Program-made: the position numbers and the translations under genes
The notes under the pieces: generated by a model
Told to the model about the DNA's origin: nothing
The model's input: the letters and a program-made list of their open reading frames with translations, nothing else
Databases searched by the model: none
In this document: positions 7,347 through 15,686 of the stretch, in pieces
How the letters are laid out: every line of letters begins with the position of its first letter
How positions within the stretch are numbered: position 1 is the stretch's first letter
Origin: Modestobacter italicus
GTDB taxonomy: Bacteria > Actinomycetota > Actinomycetes > Mycobacteriales > Geodermatophilaceae
Assembly: GCF_000306785.1 (NCBI RefSeq)
Contig: NC_017955.1
Coordinates: 1,612,001-1,676,000, forward strand
Reading direction: 5' to 3'
Length of the DNA: 64,000 nt

Positions 7347-8927
7347 TCATCGAGCAGGCCGGCGGAGAGTCCGTGGAGTCGTTCGTGCACGTCGCCACTC
7401 CCGCCCCTGGCGAGTCCCGCCAGCGACACCGTCGTGGACCGTTCCTCGCCGGAGCCCGGCACGGACGTGCCGGTGATCCGGGCGAAGATGCGTTCCCCGC
7501 ACCATCAGTGTGGCCAGAAGCCCCAGCAGCATGGTGATCGAGCTGATGAGGACGGCGACCTGCCCCGGATCGTAGGAGACCTGCAAGGCCGCGAACTCCT
7601 GGAACCCGTCGAAACGCACGACGGTGCCGTCCTCGAGTGTCGCGCTCTGCCCGATACCCAGGTTGGCCTCGCCGACCGCGTTGAGCGCACCCACGTCGAT
7701 CTGTCTCTGGTCCAGGCTGAAGACCGGCTGCGGCCGGCCGCTGTCCAAGCCCAGGTAGCCGCGGTAGCCGATGATGGCCACCTGTGGGTTGAGCGGTCGC
7801 GCGTCGACCGAGGTCAGAACGCCGCCTTGGACCACGCCGGTGGGTGCGAAGAAGCCCTCGAGGGCGAAGTCGTCACCGGGGCCGTCGCCGACGTCGGGGA
7901 GCTTCACCACGCCCTCACTGGCGAAGGTGGCGCTGTCTCGGGGCAGGAACGGCGCTGAGATCTCAGCGAAGACCTGACCGTCCGGCATCGTCACCGTGAA
8001 CAGTGGGGTGAAGCCGTGCCCGGTGACGTACAGCCGGTCACCGTCGGAGCGGAACGGGTCGTTGACCCCGATCGTCGTCTGCGTCTGAGGCGCTCCTGGT
8101 TCGGCCTGCACGCCGATGTCGGCGGTGAAGGAGGCCGGAGTGCCGTTCAGTTCATAGGTGGCACGGAAGTCCACCAGGTCGAAGCACAGTGGTGTCAGGG
8201 TGCCTTGGTCGACCAGTGGCCCGGCGGTGTACTGGTCGTACTGCTGGAAGGAATTGCAGAAACCGTCGCCCTCAGTGACCAGGATGCTGCCTTCGTATCC
8301 CCACATCTTTCCGCCGGCCAGCGCAACCAGGAGCGCCAGGAGGGAGGCATGGAAGACGAGGTTGCCGGTCTCCTTGATCCGGCCGCGTTCGGCCGAGATC
8401 TCCACTCCGGCGTCGGTACTGCGACGGGCCACGCGGAAGCGCGCCGATCGCAGGTCCGCCTCGACTCGGTCGGCCATGGTGCCGGGGGGTAGCGACACCT
8501 GGTCGGTGCTGTTGACCGGGAGCCGGTGCAGATGGCGCGGCACGGGTGGGGGCTCGGCCCGCGCGGCCCGCAGGTGCTCCCTACAGCGCGGCACCAGGCA
8601 CCCGATCAGCGAGATGAACAGCAGGAGGTAGACCGCTGCGAACCAGGGGCTGGCAAAGACCTCGAACATGCCCAGCTGGTCGAGAACCGGGGCCAGCGTG
8701 GGGTTGTCCCGGAAGAACTGGGCCACCGAACTCGGACTGAGCGACCGCTGCGGGAACAGTGAGCCGGGCACAGCCGCCAGGGCCAGCAGGAACAGCAGCA
8801 CCACCGCCGTCCGCATGCTCGTCAGCCACCGCCAGCGACGCAGCAGCCACCGTCCGGATCGGTGCGGCAGGGAGTCCCGAGGCGGCAAGGCTGGGGTCGC
8901 TGCCGGGCTTGTTCGCAGGTCGGTCAC
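7347..8927 (-). CDS. resB: ResB-family cytochrome c biogenesis protein
   Basis: Membrane subunit of system II haem ligation, 526 residues. An N-terminal helix (RTAVVLLFLLALAAVPGSLF) is followed by further helices, a large extracytoplasmic domain and a final helix (VLISSITMLLGLLATLMVRG). Motifs usual in ResB are visible: GNLVFHASLLALLVALAGG and GYEGSILVTEG. GTG at 8927 was chosen because AGAGGAG lies eight bases upstream; the frame is open much further up without support. The partner ResC/CcsA is not in the window. Confidence 0.9.
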   Translation of the reverse strand: MTDLRTSPAATPALPPRDSLPHRSGRWLLRRWRWLTSMRTAVVLLFLLALAAVPGSLFPQRSLSPSSVAQFFRDNPTLAPVLDQLGMFEVFASPWFAAVYLLLFISLIGCLVPRCREHLRAARAEPPPVPRHLHRLPVNSTDQVSLPPGTMADRVEADLRSARFRVARRSTDAGVEISAERGRIKETGNLVFHASLLALLVALAGGKMWGYEGSILVTEGDGFCNSFQQYDQYTAGPLVDQGTLTPLCFDLVDFRATYELNGTPASFTADIGVQAEPGAPQTQTTIGVNDPFRSDGDRLYVTGHGFTPLFTVTMPDGQVFAEISAPFLPRDSATFASEGVVKLPDVGDGPGDDFALEGFFAPTGVVQGGVLTSVDARPLNPQVAIIGYRGYLGLDSGRPQPVFSLDQRQIDVGALNAVGEANLGIGQSATLEDGTVVRFDGFQEFAALQVSYDPGQVAVLISSITMLLGLLATLMVRGTHLRPDHRHVRAGLRRGTVHDGVAGGTRQGREWRRARTTPRTLRRPAR

Positions 8928-9306
8928 AACGTTGCTCCTCTGGCCGGGCCGCGAACCGGTCCCGGTGGACACGGCCGGACGCTCGTGTGCGTGCTCACGG
9001 TGGCTCCTCCAGCCGGTCTGCTCCTTGCCGGCCCCCGGGTCGTTGGTGGACAGGAACAAGCGGCGTGGTCGATCGAAGGCCGGTGCGGCCGCCGTCCGAC
9101 AGGCTACGAGGCGCCCTAGTAGTAGGCGGGCAGTGCGGTCCTCGTGCTCCGCCCTGACTGCAGCGGTCGTCCGCGCAGGATGAGGCTGCTGCTGATTCCG
9201 CCGCAGGCCGCCCACTGCCGGGGTCCGGCAGGCGCACAAGGCCGATTTACACTATGGGTCTTAGTAGAACGGTCGGCCTGTTTCGCACCCACGTCCGAGG
9301 AGACCT
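8928..9306. other. Divergent promoter region between resB and DUF3105 gene
   Basis: 379 bases without a gene. TAGTAG occurs at 9119-9124 and again at 9263-9268; a TTTACACTAT stretch near 9245 could be a -10 region for the rightward operon. No operator could be assigned. Confidence 0.4.
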
Positions 9307-10068
9307 GTGGCCAACGACCGCATGAGCGACAAGGAAGGCGGGGTCTCTGCCGGGTCGAGCCGGGCCTCGGCGGCCAAGGCGGGACCGCGGCCGGCTGGGC
9401 GCGCGAGCGGCGCGGGGGGTCGGCGGACCCGGCCGCCGGGGCACGTCGTCGCCCGGCCCCCTCGGCCCTGGGGGCTCATTGCCGCCGCGCTCGCCGTGGT
9501 GGTCTTCGCGGTCGCTGTCATCGGGTACGCCGTTGTCACGGTGAACCGGGCTGACGCCGACAAGGTCACCTCGGCGGAGCAGATCGCCGGGATGCAGGCC
9601 TACGACTACCCCAACGGTCAGGGGCACGTGGCAACCCCGGTCGACTACCCGGAGTCGCCCCCGGTGGGAGGGGACCATGACGGCGAGTGGGCCGACTGCA
9701 CCGGAACCGTCTACTCCGTCGACATCCGCAACGAGAACGCCGTCCACTCACTCGAGCACGGCGCGGTGTGGATCACCTACGACCCCGGGCGGGTGAGCGA
9801 GGACGACATTGCCACGCTGAGCGAGCTCGTCGACGGCACGTCGGGGCGGATGCTGTCCCCTCGCCCGGGGCTCGGGGCCCAGATCAGCCTGCAGTCGTGG
9901 AACAACCAGTTGACCGCGGAGGCGGCCACCGACCCGCGGCTCCAGCGGGCCGCCGACTTCCTCACTCTCAACCCGGAGATCACCCCCGAACCCGGAGCGA
10001 CCTGCGAGAACCCCGCGTTCATCAGCACGCCGCTCGTGGCCGGCGATGCCAGCCGCGCCGGTGGGTGA
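9307..10068 (+). CDS. DUF3105 family membrane-anchored protein
   Basis: 253 residues: a disordered Arg/Gly/Pro-rich start, one transmembrane helix (WGLIAAALAVVVFAVAVIGY), then an extracytoplasmic domain with PPVGGDHDGEWADCTGTVY and HSLEHGAVWITY, the signatures of DUF3105. Conserved His and two Cys suggest metal binding. GTG start with AGGAG six bases upstream. It is followed by a DUF305 gene, a common pairing in actinobacteria near copper genes. The biochemical role is unknown. Confidence 0.88.
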   Translation: MANDRMSDKEGGVSAGSSRASAAKAGPRPAGRASGAGGRRTRPPGHVVARPPRPWGLIAAALAVVVFAVAVIGYAVVTVNRADADKVTSAEQIAGMQAYDYPNGQGHVATPVDYPESPPVGGDHDGEWADCTGTVYSVDIRNENAVHSLEHGAVWITYDPGRVSEDDIATLSELVDGTSGRMLSPRPGLGAQISLQSWNNQLTAEAATDPRLQRAADFLTLNPEITPEPGATCENPAFISTPLVAGDASRAGG

Positions 10069-10115
10069 GTGGGCGCCGTGACCAGCCACTACACCGACTC
10101 CCTCCGGGGCCCGCG

Positions 10116-10814
10116 GTGAGGAGCGCCGGCCAGCCGCCAGGAAGCCCATCGGTGCGGCCCGCGGGATGGCGCTGGTTGACGGTCGGCCTGGTAGCGGTCG
10201 TCGCGCTGGGGCTGCTGGTGATTGGTGGGGGGCTGGCTGTCGTGTTGGGCATTGGAGCAGACGACCAGCCGTCGACCGATTCCGTGGACGCAGGCTTCGC
10301 CCGCGACATGTCCGCCCACCATCTCCAGGGCGTGGAGATGGCCAACCTGGCCGCCGAACGTAGCCAGGACCCGGAGGTGCGGCAACTGGCCTTAGACATC
10401 TCCTCAACCCAGACAAACCAAGTTGGCCGGATGCAGGGCTGGCTGACGCTCTGGGAACTGAGCATCTCCGGCGGTCAGTCCATGGCCTGGATGGACGGCG
10501 CTGCCGGCGATGACATGTCATCCATGGAGGCCGGTTCTGGAGTGACCGGCAGCCTCATGCCGGGCATGGCGACGGAGGACGAGGTCGCTGAGCTGCGTGG
10601 GTTGAGCGGGTCGGCGTTCGACGTCCAGTTCCTCCGGCTCATGATCCGCCACCACCAGGGCGCCAAGGACATGGCCGAGGACGCGGCCGCCAACGCCTCG
10701 CAATCCGCTCTTGCGAACCTGGCTCGGACCATCGCTGAGACCCAGACCGCAGAGGTCGGGACGATGACCGACATGCTCACCGCTCGGGGCGGCACTCCGC
10801 TGAGCGCGCCCTGA
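10116..10814 (+). CDS. DUF305 family protein (CopM-like)
   Basis: 232 residues with one N-terminal helix (VGLVAVVALGLLVIGGGLAV) and an extracytoplasmic ferritin-like helical domain. Paired His motifs MSAHHLQGVEMA and MIRHHQGAKDMAEDA, with many Met in the middle, are typical of DUF305; some members (CopM) bind copper outside the cytoplasm. GTG at 10116 is the first usable start after the DUF3105 gene. Likely co-transcribed with it. Copper binding is inferred. Confidence 0.88.
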   Translation: MRSAGQPPGSPSVRPAGWRWLTVGLVAVVALGLLVIGGGLAVVLGIGADDQPSTDSVDAGFARDMSAHHLQGVEMANLAAERSQDPEVRQLALDISSTQTNQVGRMQGWLTLWELSISGGQSMAWMDGAAGDDMSSMEAGSGVTGSLMPGMATEDEVAELRGLSGSAFDVQFLRLMIRHHQGAKDMAEDAAANASQSALANLARTIAETQTAEVGTMTDMLTARGGTPLSAP

Positions 10815-10949
10815 CACCTGACATGGGCGTCTACGGACCTGAGCGCACCGGTCCACGTCGGCTGACATCGCTCTTGAGCCGGCACCGGCACCGGCAGCCC
10901 CGAAGGGCTCCAGCCGGCGGGCCGCCTGCTGCTCGCGCATTCGACCCGC

Positions 10950-11351
10950 CTACCGGACGTGCTTCACCCAGGTCGGCCAGGCTGACCGACCCGCGCCGAC
11001 CTCGCGGATCGCTCGAATGAGCTTTGCCTCTCGACTCCCCTTGGGAAGAAAACCCACCGCACCTGCCTCTCGCGCAGCCCGCACCACGTCGCGACCCACC
11101 GCGGCGCTGAAGATCAAGACGCGCGCCTCTGGATGTTCACCGGTGAGCCGACGGGTGGCCTCGATCCCGGACATGTTCGGCATCGTGAGATCCATGAGCA
11201 CGACGTCGGGGGCGACAAGTTCGGCGAGTTCCAGGGCCTGGCGCCCGTCGCGAGCCTCACCCACCACAGACAACCCGTCAGTTGACGCGAGCAACTGCAG
11301 AACGGCGGCGCGCACTGTCTGGTGGTCGTCAACGACCAGCACACGAATCAT
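10950..11351 (-). CDS. Stand-alone response regulator receiver protein
   Basis: 133 residues containing one REC domain: VLVVDDHQTVR, phospho-acceptor Asp in VVLMDLTMPNMSG, and the conserved Lys in GFLPKGS. The sequence resembles NarL/LuxR-type regulators, but the protein ends soon after the receiver with no HTH. ATG at 11351. No histidine kinase is adjacent. It may act by protein contact, or it may be a truncated regulator. Confidence 0.88.
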   Translation of the reverse strand: MIRVLVVDDHQTVRAAVLQLLASTDGLSVVGEARDGRQALELAELVAPDVVLMDLTMPNMSGIEATRRLTGEHPEARVLIFSAAVGRDVVRAAREAGAVGFLPKGSREAKLIRAIREVGAGRSAWPTWVKHVR

Positions 11352-11783
11352 CGTTGCGGCCCTTCCCACGCGGGCTGTCGGGAAGCCCGCCGGTCAAGGT
11401 GCTATTAAGCATCGTCGTAAACGCGGGGGTTGGTGTCAGCTTTCACTTGAGGGCCCGGTGCCTGGGGAGTCACGCACCATCCGAAGTACAAACAAGAGAC
11501 GTTCCGCGCCGGCTGATGAAAGGTTGCGCCCGCGGGGATGGCGCCATCTGTCCGCCAGGACGAGTGCGAACGGCAGGAGCGGGACCGAGGGGAGCTGAGC
11601 CAGCAGGAGACCGCGGATGCTCCTGGACTGTTATCCAGCATGGGCAATCGTTCCACCCGGTGGCGTTGCCGGCCCCGGAGCGCCGAGCTCGTCCGCCTCT
11701 GGGTTGCACGGCCGAGCAGGTTGATAGGGGCAGGGCGGCCGTTTCGGGGGCGCCTGCAGACGACGGCGGGTGGCGTCACCTCC
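11352..11783. other. 432-base intergenic region
   Basis: Between the receiver gene and the CmtR-like arsR. Open frames exist in both directions but have no recognisable domain and poor starts. Nothing assigned. Confidence 0.45.
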
Positions 11784-11827
11784 ATAATGCTACCGACCGT
11801 ACGCGTTATCATCGCCGTGTGACGATC
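11784..11827 (+). promoter_or_regulatory. Leaderless promoter and operator of CmtR-like arsR
   Basis: A -10 TATCAT (11807-11812) ends seven bases before the GTG at 11819, with no ribosome site, so the mRNA is probably leaderless. CATCG-N8-CGATC (11810-11827) covers the start codon and matches the dyad at 18386, 20539 and 20723. A second imperfect dyad, ATAATGC-N12-GCGTTAT, lies at 11784-11809. Confidence 0.55.
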
Positions 11828-12232
11828 ACCGACGTGCCGACGGGAGCCGCCTCGCCAGCGGCCCTGGCGCCGGCGGACGCGTTGTTCCACGGCCTGGGTG
11901 ACTGCGCCCGCCTCGCGTTGCTGCGGCGCCTCGCTGAGGGCGACGCCCGGGTGGTCGATCTTGTCGCGGAGCTCGGCCTGGCGCAGCCCACGGTGTCGGC
12001 GCACCTGGCCTGCCTGCGGGACTGCGGCTTAGTCGACTTCCGCTCCCGGGGCCGCGCTGCGGTGTACTTCCTGACCGACCCTGAGCTGTTGAACCTGCGC
12101 GGCGCCGCGGAGAGGCTGCTGGCCGTCACCGGCAACGCGGTCGTTCTCTGCGCCGGCTTCGGCGGCACCCGACCGGAGCTCCGACCCGTCACCACAGCCG
12201 AGACCACCCACGACGAGGAGAGCACCCGATGA
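11819..12232 (+). CDS. ArsR-family Cd/Pb sensor, CmtR-like
   Basis: 137-residue winged-helix repressor. In the recognition helix VSAHLACLRDCGLV it keeps the Cys pair (C65, C69) that corresponds to C57/C61 of M. tuberculosis CmtR, and a distal Cys (C111, VVLCAGFG) fits C102. This points to Cd(II)/Pb(II) sensing. GTG start, apparently leaderless. The stop overlaps the ATG of the P1B ATPase (ATGA), giving a sensor-pump-lspA operon. Close paralogue of the gene at 17994. Confidence 0.9.
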   Translation: MTITDVPTGAASPAALAPADALFHGLGDCARLALLRRLAEGDARVVDLVAELGLAQPTVSAHLACLRDCGLVDFRSRGRAAVYFLTDPELLNLRGAAERLLAVTGNAVVLCAGFGGTRPELRPVTTAETTHDEESTR

Positions 12233-14193
12233 GCGACGCCTGTGGCTGCAGCGACGACGAGACCACCCCTGCCGGCAAGGAGGCCGAGGAGCACGAGGCC
12301 GAACGGCTGTGGCAGGTGCGCGAACTGCAGGCAGCTGCCGTCGCCGGGGTGCTGCTCGTCGCCGGCCTGATTGCCGGGGGCGCCGACCGTCCCGGCCTGC
12401 AGCTCGGCCTCGAGGTGGCCGCGCTGGCGGTCGGCGCCTGGACCTTTGTCCCGTCCACGCTGCGCCGGCTGGCGAAGGGCAAGATCGGCGTCGGCACGCT
12501 GATGACGATCGCCGCCGTCGGGGCGGTGCTGCTCGGCGAGGTCGGCGAGGCCGCGATGCTGGCCTTCCTGTACTCGATCAGCGAGGGCCTGGAGGAGTAC
12601 TCGCTGGCCAAGACCCGCCGCGGGCTACGGGCGCTGCTCTCGCTGGTGCCGGAGCAGGCGACTGTGCGTCGCAGTGGTGTCGAGCAGGTCGTGGCCCCCG
12701 CCGAGCTGCGCGTCGGCGACGTCATGGTGGTCAAGCCCGGCGAGCGGATCGCCACCGACGGCGTCATCGGCAGCGGGCGCACCGCCCTGGATGTCTCGGC
12801 GATCACCGGCGAATCGGTGCCGGTGGAGGCCGGGCCGGGCGACGAGGTCTTCGCCGGATCGATCAACGGCACCGGCGTGCTCGAGGTGCGGGTCACCACG
12901 ACCGCCGAGGACAACTCGCTCGCCCGCATCGTGCGGATCGTGGAGGCCGAGCAGTCCCGCAAGGGCGAGGCCCAGCGCCTCGCCGACCGGATCGCCAAGC
13001 CGCTGGTGCCCGGCGTGATGATCGCTGCCGCGGTCATCGCCGCGATCGGCAGCCTGTTCGGTGACCCCCTCGTCTGGATCGAGCGTGCCCTCGTCGTGCT
13101 CGTCGCAGCCTCTCCCTGCGCGCTGGCCATCTCCGTGCCGGTCACCGTCGTCGCCGCAGTCGGCGCCGCGAGCCGCCTGGGCGTACTGGTCAAGGGCGGC
13201 GCCGCCCTGGAGGCACTCGGCGCGATCCGCGGTGTCGCGCTGGACAAGACCGGCACGCTGACCCGCAACCGGCCGGCCGTGGTGGAGGTCGCCACCGTCC
13301 CGGGGACCACTCGCGAGCAAGTGCTGGACGTCGCCGCGGCGCTCGAGGCCCGCAGCGAGCACCCCCTCGCCCGGGCGATCCTGGCCGCGGTTCCCGGCGT
13401 CACACCGGCCGACGACGTGGAGGCCGTCGTCGGGGCCGGGCTGGTCGGACGGGTAGGCGGCCGCCCGGCGCGGCTGGGCCGTCCCGGCTGGATCAAGGCC
13501 GGCGTGCTCGCCGGCGACGTGCAGCGGATGCAGCACGCCGGCGCGACCGCGGTGCTGATCGAGGTCGACGGGCAGCTCGTCGGCGCGGTCGCGGTGCGCG
13601 ACGAGCTGCGCCCGGAGGCGGCGGAGGTGGTCGCTCAGCTGCGCCGCGACGGCTACACCGTGGCCATGCTGACCGGCGACAACTCCGCCACCGCCACCGC
13701 CCTGGCCCGGGAGGCGGGCATCGAGCAGGTGCACGCGGAGCTGCGCCCGGAGGACAAGGCGCGCCTGGTGGCCGAGCTGCGTGGTCAGCGGCGCACCGCG
13801 ATGGTCGGTGACGGCGTCAACGACGCCCCGGCGCTCGCCACCGCCGACTTGGGCATCGCGATGGGCGCGATGGGCACCGACGTGGCCATCGAGACCGCCG
13901 ACGTCGCGCTCATGGGCGAGGACCTGCGGCACCTTCCGCAGGCCTTCGGCCACGCCCGCCGGGCCCGCCGGATCATGCTGCAGAACGTCGCGCTGTCCCT
14001 GGCGATCGTGATCGGTCTGATGCCGCTGGCGCTGTTCGGCGTCCTCGGCCTGGCCGCCGTCGTGCTCGTGCACGAGGTCGCCGAGGTCTTCGTCATCGCC
14101 AACGGCGTGCGCGCCGGCCGGACCAAGCCGCTGGCCTCGGTGTCCGCCGCGCCGGCGCCGGCGCCGGTCGAGTTGACCGGCGCCGTCCGGTGA
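12229..14193 (+). CDS. P1B-type heavy-metal-transporting ATPase
   Basis: 654-residue metal pump. N-terminal CGC motif without an HMA domain; TGES (about 193), SPC in ASPCALAISVPV (about 296), DKTGTLT (about 337), the His-Pro of SEHPLARA, MLTGDN and GDGVNDAPAL are all present. Helix 6 reads VHEVAEVFVIANG, not the Asp-containing form usual in CadA/ZntA and not the HEGG(T/S) of cobalt P1B-4 pumps. Overlaps arsR upstream and lspA downstream. Cd/Zn/Pb export is likely from the CmtR-like partner; the exact metal is open. Confidence 0.95.
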   Translation: MSDACGCSDDETTPAGKEAEEHEAERLWQVRELQAAAVAGVLLVAGLIAGGADRPGLQLGLEVAALAVGAWTFVPSTLRRLAKGKIGVGTLMTIAAVGAVLLGEVGEAAMLAFLYSISEGLEEYSLAKTRRGLRALLSLVPEQATVRRSGVEQVVAPAELRVGDVMVVKPGERIATDGVIGSGRTALDVSAITGESVPVEAGPGDEVFAGSINGTGVLEVRVTTTAEDNSLARIVRIVEAEQSRKGEAQRLADRIAKPLVPGVMIAAAVIAAIGSLFGDPLVWIERALVVLVAASPCALAISVPVTVVAAVGAASRLGVLVKGGAALEALGAIRGVALDKTGTLTRNRPAVVEVATVPGTTREQVLDVAAALEARSEHPLARAILAAVPGVTPADDVEAVVGAGLVGRVGGRPARLGRPGWIKAGVLAGDVQRMQHAGATAVLIEVDGQLVGAVAVRDELRPEAAEVVAQLRRDGYTVAMLTGDNSATATALAREAGIEQVHAELRPEDKARLVAELRGQRRTAMVGDGVNDAPALATADLGIAMGAMGTDVAIETADVALMGEDLRHLPQAFGHARRARRIMLQNVALSLAIVIGLMPLALFGVLGLAAVVLVHEVAEVFVIANGVRAGRTKPLASVSAAPAPAPVELTGAVR

Positions 14194-14759
14194 CGGGGGC
14201 CGGGGGCTCCGGTCCCGGGCGGGTCCGGCCGGCCCGTCGGCGACTGTGGGTGGCGGCGGCCGCGGCAGCAGTTGCGGCGGTGGATCTCGCCGCGAAGGCC
14301 TGGGCGCAGCAGGACCTGTCGGCGACCGGGGTGGAGCTCGGGCCGGTAGACCTGCGGCTGGGCTACAACCCGGGTGTGGCGTTCTCCGTCGGCGCCGAGG
14401 CCCCGGCCTGGCTGGTCATCGCCGTCACCGCCACGATCACCGCGGCGGTGGCGGCGTTCGCCTGGCGCGCGGCACGGCACGGCGGCCGAGCCCAGCTCGC
14501 CGCGCTGGCCCTCGTCCTGGGCGGCGCGGTGGCCAACCTCGCCGACCGCGCCGCGGACGGCGTGGTCACCGACTACCTGCACACCGGCTGGTGGCCGACG
14601 TTCAACCTCGCCGACACCGCGATCGTCACCGGCGCACTGTTGCTCGCCGTGACGGCCTGGCGGGGCGACGCGGCGCAGAAGCGGTCCGACCGCTCAGACG
14701 CCGCTGAGGCCTCGCCTCCGAGGGATGCGTCTTCCCCCTCCGGCCGGGGAGATGTGTGA
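14190..14759 (+). CDS. lspA: Lipoprotein signal peptidase (signal peptidase II)
   Basis: Aspartyl protease that cleaves prolipoproteins in the membrane. 189 residues with four helices; NPGVAFSV, GGAVANLADR and WWPTFNLADTAI carry the conserved Asn and the two catalytic Asp. GTG start overlaps the ATPase stop (GTGA). A copy of lspA in metal-resistance operons is known from cadmium and mercury elements, so this may be an accessory copy. The charged C-terminal tail (about 30 residues) is an extension. Confidence 0.92.
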   Translation: MTGAGGSGPGRVRPARRRLWVAAAAAAVAAVDLAAKAWAQQDLSATGVELGPVDLRLGYNPGVAFSVGAEAPAWLVIAVTATITAAVAAFAWRAARHGGRAQLAALALVLGGAVANLADRAADGVVTDYLHTGWWPTFNLADTAIVTGALLLAVTAWRGDAAQKRSDRSDAAEASPPRDASSPSGRGDV

Positions 14760-14771
14760 CGCGCTGCTGAT

Positions 14772-14791
14772 CCGCCGCGTCAGCGCGGCGG
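14772..14791. terminator. Terminator-like hairpin between lspA and nadE
   Basis: Stem CCGCCGCG with loop TCAG and exact complement CGCGGCGG. It overlaps the nadE stop codon and lies 13 bases past the lspA stop, so it can serve both convergent genes. Confidence 0.65.
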
Positions 14792-15607
14792 CGTGATCGG
14801 CCCGGTGCGCTTGTGCGCCGTCGCGGTGTAGTGGTGGATGATCGCCGCTTCGGTCTCGGGGCGGACGGGACGGCCCTCCAGGAAGTCGTCGATCTCCTCG
14901 TAGCGGAGGCCGAGGACTTCCTCGTCGGGCAGCTGTGGGCGCAGGGACTCCAGGTCCGCGGTCGGGGTCTTGGTGACGATGCGTTCGGGCACGCCCAGGT
15001 GTTGGGCGAGACTTCGCACCCGGCGCTTGGTCAGTCCGGCGAGCGGGTTGGCGTCGACTCCTCCGTCGCCGAACTTGGTGAAGAAGCCGGTGACGGCTTC
15101 GGCGGCGTGGTCAGTGCCGATCACCAGTCCGTCGAGCGCGGCGGCGATGCCGTACTGGGCGACCATCCGCTGGCGCGCCTTGATGTTGCCCAGCGCGTGG
15201 TCCGCTCTGTCGGCGGAGGGGAAGCGGAGCCCCGCCGCGGTCAGCCCGGCCAGGGCGGCATCGCTGGCCGGGCGGATGTCGACGGTGAACAGGTGGTCGG
15301 GCTCGATGGCGTCGAGGACCTCTCCGCAGTCGGCCTCGTCGTGCTGTCGTCCGTAGGGCAGGCGCACCGCCACCAGTGCGGCAGCCCCCGGGGGGCGACG
15401 TCGCACCGCGAGGCGGCAGAGCATGCCCACCGTCGCGGAGTCCACGCCGCCGCTGATGCCGAGCACCAGCGTGCGGAGGCCGCTGGCGGCCAGCAGGTCT
15501 GCCAGGAACTGGCTGCGGCGGTCCGCCTCCTGGGCTGGGTCGAAGTCGGCCAGCACACCGAGTTCCTGGGCTATGCGTCGCTGTACTTCCCGGGCGCCAT
15601 CGGTCAT
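14780..15607 (-). CDS. nadE: NAD synthetase, ammonia-dependent type
   Basis: Amidates nicotinic acid adenine dinucleotide to NAD with ATP. 275 residues with the PP-loop LGISGGVDSATVG, a conserved LPYG, GTDHAAEAVTGFFTKFGDGG and NPLAGLTKRRVR, all typical of NadE. No glutaminase domain, and the length is that of the ammonia-dependent enzyme. ATG at 15607 has AAAGGG upstream. It stands alone; its link to the metal island is not obvious. Confidence 0.93.
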   Translation of the reverse strand: MTDGAREVQRRIAQELGVLADFDPAQEADRRSQFLADLLAASGLRTLVLGISGGVDSATVGMLCRLAVRRRPPGAAALVAVRLPYGRQHDEADCGEVLDAIEPDHLFTVDIRPASDAALAGLTAAGLRFPSADRADHALGNIKARQRMVAQYGIAAALDGLVIGTDHAAEAVTGFFTKFGDGGVDANPLAGLTKRRVRSLAQHLGVPERIVTKTPTADLESLRPQLPDEEVLGLRYEEIDDFLEGRPVRPETEAAIIHHYTATAHKRTGPITPPR

Positions 15608-15686
15608 GGGGTGATCCCTTTCAGGCGTGGTCGGTCGAGACGACATGGAGCAGCGATCAGTCCGGCCCGGGCGCAGTGGAGGATTC

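Noticed and set aside
11405..12004. 199-codon minus-strand frame over the intergenic region and arsR
   Set aside because: It is the complement of a clear arsR gene and has no domain.
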